Positions 5,846-8,793 of a stretch of DNA of 8,793 nt are shown here, one piece after another. How positions within the stretch are numbered: the stretch's first letter is position 1; the number at the start of each line of letters is the position of its first letter. The notes below the pieces were generated by a model. That model was not told where the DNA came from and made no database searches. It saw only the letters and a list, made by a program, of their open reading frames with translations. The stretch covers positions 1-8,793 of the forward strand of contig NZ_SPQM01000169.1 of assembly GCF_004570345.1 (NCBI RefSeq), read 5' to 3'. This DNA comes from Blastococcus sp. CT_GayMR20 (GTDB lineage Bacteria; Actinomycetota; Actinomycetes; Mycobacteriales; Geodermatophilaceae). The position numbers were made by a program, and so were the translations under genes.

Positions 5846-7249
5846 GTGAGCCGACGCGCCGTGATCTACACGCGCATGAGCAAGGACCGCGAGGGCGCCG
5901 GCCTCGGGGTCGACCGACAGCGTCAGGAGTGCGCGGATCTGGCCGACCGGCTCGGATGGAACGTACTCGCGCACCACAGTGACAACGACCTGTCCGCCTA
6001 TTCCGGCAAGCCCCGCCCCGGCTACCGGGCGCTCCTCGCAGACCTCGAGCAAGGGCGCGCAGACGCCGTGGTGGTCTGGCACACCGACCGCCTGCACCGA
6101 CGGCCTGTGGAACTTGAGCAGTACATCGACATCTGCGACCCCCGCGGCGTCATCACGCAGACCGTGAAGGCCGGCCCCCTCGACCTCGCCACCCCCTCCG
6201 GGCGCATGGTCGCCCGGATGCTGGGCAGCGCCGGCCGCTACGAGGTCGAGCACATGATCGAGCGGCAACAGGCCGCGAAGCTCCAGGCCGCCACCAGCGG
6301 GCGATGGAAGGGCGGCCGCCGGCCCTTCGGCTACGAGGCCGACGGCGTCACGATCCGCGAGAGGGAGGCGGCCGAGATCCGGCGCGCCACCAACGACCTG
6401 CTCGCCGGCATGAGCTTGCACTCGATCGCCCGCGACTGGAACGGGCGAGGAGTCACGACCTCCACCGGTGGGCCGTGGAAGCCCTCGGAGGCCCGGAAAC
6501 TCCTCGCCCGTCCACGGAACGCTGGCCTGATGGAGCACCGCGGCGAGGTCATCGGCCAGGCGCAGTGGCCAGCCATCGTCGACGAGTCGCTGTGGCAAGC
6601 CGTGCGGGCGCTCCTTGGTGACGAGAGCCGCCGCACGACCACCGGGAACGCCCGCCGCTGGCTCGGCGGCGGCCTGTACCTCTGCGGCGTCTGCGGCAGC
6701 CACCTGCGAGCAACCACGGCCGGCACCGGCGGCCGGGGGACCGTCGCCGCCTACCGATGCGAGGAGGGCGGCCACGTCGTCCGCCGCTGCGAGCCCCTCG
6801 ACGACTTCGTCCAGGCGCTCACCGTCGAGCGGCTGTCCCGTCCGGACGCAGTCGACCTCGGGCGGACCACCGCCATCGAGGACACGTCGTCGGTGCACGT
6901 CGAGCGCCTCGCCGTGCAAGCCCGCCTCGACGAGCTCATCGACCACTTCGCCGCCGGGAACATCACCGGCAAGCAACTCGAGCGCGGGACGTCGTCACTC
7001 CGAGCGCACCTCGACGACCTCGACGAGCGCCTGGCGGCCGCCGCCGGCGCCTCAGCTCTGGACGGCGTCACAGGGTCGGCCGCCGCGGACGTCTGGCCGA
7101 CTCTCGACCTCTCCCGCCGGCGGGCCATCGTCGACACGATCATGACGGTGACCGTGCACAGGACGCGCCGCGGTAGGCCACCCGGATGGCGGGCAGGGGA
7201 GTCCTACTTCGACCCCCGCGGCATCGAGATCACCTGGAGAACGACGTGA
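5846..7249 (+). CDS. int: Large serine recombinase (phiRv1-type integrase)
   Basis: Catalyses site-specific integration (attP x attB) and, with a directionality factor, excision. The 467-aa protein has an N-terminal resolvase domain (1-145) with the YTRMS motif (Arg10, catalytic Ser12), GVDRQRQEC, and WHTDRLHRR. A recombinase domain follows (about 150-260, GGRRPFGYE). Then comes a zinc ribbon with Cys280, Cys283, Cys305 and Cys315, and a coiled coil at about 350-400 as used for synapsis control. The total length and many motifs match my memory of Rv1586c (469 aa). GTG 5846 is chosen because the catalytic domain begins right there and the frame upstream is host sequence; no strong Shine-Dalgarno site precedes it. 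It starts 3 nt after the comM stub's stop and overlaps the next gene by GTGA. All key residues are present, so it is probably active. Confidence 0.96.
   Translation: MSRRAVIYTRMSKDREGAGLGVDRQRQECADLADRLGWNVLAHHSDNDLSAYSGKPRPGYRALLADLEQGRADAVVVWHTDRLHRRPVELEQYIDICDPRGVITQTVKAGPLDLATPSGRMVARMLGSAGRYEVEHMIERQQAAKLQAATSGRWKGGRRPFGYEADGVTIREREAAEIRRATNDLLAGMSLHSIARDWNGRGVTTSTGGPWKPSEARKLLARPRNAGLMEHRGEVIGQAQWPAIVDESLWQAVRALLGDESRRTTTGNARRWLGGGLYLCGVCGSHLRATTAGTGGRGTVAAYRCEEGGHVVRRCEPLDDFVQALTVERLSRPDAVDLGRTTAIEDTSSVHVERLAVQARLDELIDHFAAGNITGKQLERGTSSLRAHLDDLDERLAAAAGASALDGVTGSAAADVWPTLDLSRRRAIVDTIMTVTVHRTRRGRPPGWRAGESYFDPRGIEITWRTT
7236..7240 (+). promoter_or_regulatory. Shine-Dalgarno site within the 3' end of int
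   Basis: GGAGA ends 5 nt before the GTG at 7246, deciding that start for the CxxC protein over the in-frame ATG at 7186, which lies inside int. Confidence 0.65.
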
Positions 7250-7731
7250 GCTTCAAGCTGGCCCCGACGACAATGATCACTGTCTTCTGTCTCGGCCAGA
7301 CGACGGGGCCGGACGGTCTTGAGACGTCTCACGCCTCGAAGAAGAGCATCGTCGCCAGATACTCACGCCTCACCGACAGCCCCGAGGTCGGGTGGGCCGA
7401 GAAGGTCGGCACGTCCAGTCGCACACGGCGTCGAGGGCAACCCCGGACGATCCCGGTGCCCGGCGGCAAGACGCTGACCATGGCTCCGACCCCCGACAAG
7501 CCGGAGGCGTACCAGTCGGTCACCGAGCACGGTGAGAGACAGGAATTCATGCCACTGTTCGGCCGCAGTGCACCTGCGGCGCACGGCCGCGACCGCTACC
7601 GACTGAAGTGCGAACTCTGCCCCGATACGGTGCCGGTCCGCCGCGAGAACCTCGTTCCCGTCCTGGACACCTTGGCCACCGCTGGGGTAGAAGAGATCTC
7701 ACTTGCAGGGCTAGCAGCTAGACTGCGGTAG
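7246..7731 (+). CDS. Hypothetical element protein with C-terminal CxxC motif
   Basis: A 161-aa protein with no recognised function, overlapping the integrase stop (GTGA) and preceded by GGAGA. The N-terminal two thirds are polar and basic with no clear motif. The C-terminal 50 residues look like a compact conserved module: YRLKCELCPDTVPVRRENL, with a single CxxC knuckle (Cys120 and Cys123), followed by a helix ending VEEISLAGLAARLR. I have the impression that proteins with this ending occur beside serine recombinases in other actinobacterial elements, but could not check. A role in recombination directionality, DNA binding or element regulation is possible on position alone. Only one Cys pair is present, so metal binding would need His or a second subunit. 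Confidence 0.72.
   Translation: MSFKLAPTTMITVFCLGQTTGPDGLETSHASKKSIVARYSRLTDSPEVGWAEKVGTSSRTRRRGQPRTIPVPGGKTLTMAPTPDKPEAYQSVTEHGERQEFMPLFGRSAPAAHGRDRYRLKCELCPDTVPVRRENLVPVLDTLATAGVEEISLAGLAARLR
7719..7724 (+). promoter_or_regulatory. Possible -10 element before the small-gene cluster
   Basis: TAGACT overlaps the end of the CxxC gene in a locally less GC-rich stretch, in CTAGCAGCTAGACT. It would give a leader of about 80 nt before the ATG at 7810. No convincing -35 lies 17 nt upstream. Confidence 0.25.
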
Positions 7732-7777
7732 TTCCAGCGAGGCGCGGCGGCAGACCGCGTCGCTCAACCGGGCAGCC

Positions 7778-7799
7778 CCGGGCATATCGCCATGCCCGG
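7778..7799 (+). promoter_or_regulatory. Perfect hairpin overlapping a Shine-Dalgarno sequence
   Basis: CCGGGCAT (7778-7785) and ATGCCCGG (7792-7799) form a perfect 8-bp stem with loop ATCGCC. The 3' arm includes the first two bases of GGAGGA (7798-7803), the ribosome site of the gene at 7810, and could limit ribosome access. Confidence 0.5.
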
Positions 7800-7803
7800 A
7801 GGA
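7798..7803 (+). promoter_or_regulatory. Strong Shine-Dalgarno site GGAGGA
   Basis: GGAGGA ends 6 nt before the ATG at 7810, the ideal spacing. It excludes the in-frame ATG at 7792, which lies upstream of it. Confidence 0.75.
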
Positions 7804-7809
7804 CCTCGA

Positions 7810-8034
7810 ATGTCCTGGACGCAGGAACGCGCCCGCGTCGCCTCGCTCACCCGCTCACGACCAGCTGACGACCCCGATCTAGTAGGGGCTCGCCGCAACC
7901 TCGCCGCTGCCCGCCTCGAAGAGCACATCCGGCAGGTCGTCGCCGTGGCGCCGCCGTTCACGCTCGAGCAGCGGGACCGCCTCGCCACACTGCTCCGCGC
8001 CGCCCCGAGCGACAGCGGGGGCGCCGCCGCATGA
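7810..8034 (+). CDS. Small hypothetical element protein (74 aa)
   Basis: A short, charged, probably helical protein beginning MSWTQERARVASL, from the ATG set by GGAGGA at 7798-7803. Residues 20-66 form two or three helices with a motif AARLEEHIRQVV...APPFTLEQRDRLATLLR. The APPxTxEQRDRLAxLLR pattern is, as far as I recall, frequent in small proteins of actinobacterial prophages and integrative elements, where its function is unknown to me. No HTH or metal site can be identified. Its stop overlaps the start of the next gene (ATGA), so translation is probably coupled. It could be a regulator or structural accessory factor; nothing in the sequence decides. Confidence 0.78.
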   Translation: MSWTQERARVASLTRSRPADDPDLVGARRNLAAARLEEHIRQVVAVAPPFTLEQRDRLATLLRAAPSDSGGAAA

Positions 8035-8525
8035 GCCAGATGCACGAACGGCGCCCCGGGGCCACGGGACGCCGTTCAGAAGATGCCGCCGCCAAGCAGT
8101 CGATCCTCAACGGCGAGGGTACCGCCGACGGGCGACACGCGATACCGATCCCACAGCCACTGCCCTGGGCCCGCGCGCTCATCGACGCGGCAGAAGGACC
8201 GCTCCCGCGCTACGGCAGTCCCGAGTGGACCGCACTTCCAGACAGCAGTCGCATCAAGGTGGCCGCCGCGGTCGTCGCCGCCGAGTGCTGGCGAACGTCT
8301 ACGGACCCAGCCGAGATCGCCCTGCGCCTCGAGGTCGAGCTCGAGGCCGTAGCCGTCGAGGAGGAGGCGCCCGGCTACTGGACCGCTGACGTCGTCGAGG
8401 CGGTTCACCGGACCGCGCGCCGGCCGTCATACGCCGAGCTCTGCCGCCGACGAGGAGAGCCGGACCGGGAGGCCCGCGCCGTCGAGCACGAGCAGCGCAT
8501 GACGGCGGCGATGACCCATGGCTGA
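8031..8525 (+). CDS. DUF2742-like phage/element protein
   Basis: A 164-aa protein. Residues 44-90 contain PLPWARALIDAAEG and then the pattern G-S-P-x-W-x-x-L-x-D (62-71), Lys76, an alanine-rich helix and Trp87. This spacing matches my memory of DUF2742 proteins such as Rv2656c of phiRv2, suggesting membership or a close relative; function unknown. Residues 95-115 are acidic (ALRLEVELEAVAVEEEA). The C-terminal region SYAELCRRRGEPDREARA is basic and helical. The first 40 residues look disordered. It starts in an ATGA overlap with the 74-aa gene and ends 8 nt inside the next, so it is central to a coupled cluster. An alternative start, ATG 8040, changes little. Confidence 0.78.
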   Translation: MSQMHERRPGATGRRSEDAAAKQSILNGEGTADGRHAIPIPQPLPWARALIDAAEGPLPRYGSPEWTALPDSSRIKVAAAVVAAECWRTSTDPAEIALRLEVELEAVAVEEEAPGYWTADVVEAVHRTARRPSYAELCRRRGEPDREARAVEHEQRMTAAMTHG

Positions 8526-8787
8526 CCCGACCATGCTCGGCCGCGGCCCCCGCCGACGCCGTCGAACCACGGTGGGCCTGACCCTGCGCGTCGAGGTGGG
8601 CCGGCGCACCTGCTGGCTCCACGGCGACCACGTGCTGGCACTGCTCGACCGAGCCCAGGTCGACGCCCGCCAGTACGACCACAGCCGCCGCTGCTGGACC
8701 ATCAGCGTCAACCGCGCCGACGACGTCATCACCGCCGCCGAACACCTCGAGCGGCGCATCGTCACCGTCGAGGCGGTTAGCCGATGA
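8518..8787 (+). CDS. Hypothetical arginine-rich small element protein (89 aa)
   Basis: I do not recognise this gene. The N-terminus is strongly basic (GRGPRRRRRTT, residues 8-18), which could bind nucleic acid. It is followed by a folded-looking alpha/beta region with strands such as VGLTLRVEV, a helix HVLALLDRA, the motif YDHSRRCWTISVNRADD and a last strand RRIVTVEAV. Cys31 and Cys59 are the only cysteines. ATG 8518 overlaps the preceding stop by 8 nt; ATG 8533 is an alternative that would keep the basic patch. Its stop overlaps the ATG of the next frame (ATGA). The coupled position argues that it is a real gene of the element. Confidence 0.7.
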   Translation: MADPTMLGRGPRRRRRTTVGLTLRVEVGRRTCWLHGDHVLALLDRAQVDARQYDHSRRCWTISVNRADDVITAAEHLERRIVTVEAVSR

Positions 8788-8793
8788 CCGACG
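8784..8793 (+). CDS. Start of a further element gene, cut by the window edge
   Basis: ATG at 8784 overlaps the preceding stop in the same ATGA arrangement as the other genes of the cluster. Only MTD is visible, so no function can be suggested. Confidence 0.5.

Larger units (their letters stand above)
5820..8793 (+). mobile_element. Left end of a phiRv1-like integrated element (prophage, satellite or ICE), right end outside
   Basis: The foreign segment starts inside comM with a large serine recombinase reading inward from the edge, followed by four complete small plus-strand genes with stop/start overlaps and the first codons of a fifth. From memory, the recombinase resembles the phiRv1 integrase of M. 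tuberculosis, and one downstream protein resembles DUF2742 proteins of phiRv1/phiRv2. This suggests an actinobacterial prophage or phage-satellite rather than an insertion sequence. No capsid, terminase, replication or transfer gene is visible in the part shown, so the type of element is undecided. Base composition is about as GC-rich as the host. Confidence 0.85.

Noticed and set aside
5840..6976. Minus-strand open frame of 378 codons opposite the recombinase
   Set aside because: It is a mirror of the recombinase codons with no recognisable domain; the recombinase has all catalytic residues.
7186..7245. Upstream ATG start for the CxxC protein
   Set aside because: It lies inside int without a ribosome site, while GGAGA at 7236-7240 points to GTG 7246.
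1..8793. tRNA, rRNA or CRISPR array
   Set aside because: I saw no repeated spacer structure, cloverleaf or rRNA-like stretch; the element uses a protein-coding gene, not a tRNA, as its attachment site.

Overview
The window is very GC-rich, with dense, mostly plus-strand genes and many stop/start overlaps. It has the conserved actinobacterial order trmD - rplS - lepB - rnhB - DUF2469 - yraN - comM, so the host is a member of Actinomycetota. The protein style would fit a Geodermatophilaceae- or Pseudonocardiaceae-like genus, but that is a weak guess. Nothing could be searched; family assignments come from motifs read by eye and from memory.

Left part (1-5843) is a chromosomal housekeeping block. 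It begins inside trmD (tRNA m1G37 methyltransferase), followed by an overlapping Nudix hydrolase gene, rplS (ribosomal protein L19) with its own leader and a terminator hairpin, and lepB (signal peptidase I). Then comes a LuxR/NarL-type regulator whose receiver domain has lost its phosphoacceptor aspartate, ending in a strong 14-bp terminator hairpin. After it are an rnhB-DUF2469 operon, one small convergent minus-strand gene of unknown function, and yraN overlapping comM. Three genes (lepB, rnhB, the minus-strand gene) have a TANNNT -10-like hexamer 5-9 nt before the start codon, as expected for leaderless mRNAs.

Right part (about 5820-8793) is foreign. comM breaks off after about 85 native codons, in its N-terminal domain, and foreign sequence begins. 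Three bases after the stub's new stop codon lies a 467-aa large serine recombinase. From memory it resembles the phiRv1 integrase (Rv1586c) of Mycobacterium tuberculosis. It is followed by a tightly packed set of small genes: a CxxC protein, a 74-aa protein, a DUF2742-like protein, an 89-aa arginine-rich protein, and the first codons of one more. I read this as the left end of an integrated phiRv1-like prophage, satellite or integrative element. comM is its attachment site, attL lies near 5811-5845, and the rest of the element and the 3' part of comM lie beyond the window.

The most interesting points are the inactivation of comM, a DNA-uptake and recombination gene, by site-specific integration; the placement of the integrase directly behind the host yraN-comM operon, so host transcription may drive it; a perfect hairpin overlapping a Shine-Dalgarno sequence in the element; and the probably phosphorylation-independent regulator placed between lepB and rnhB.
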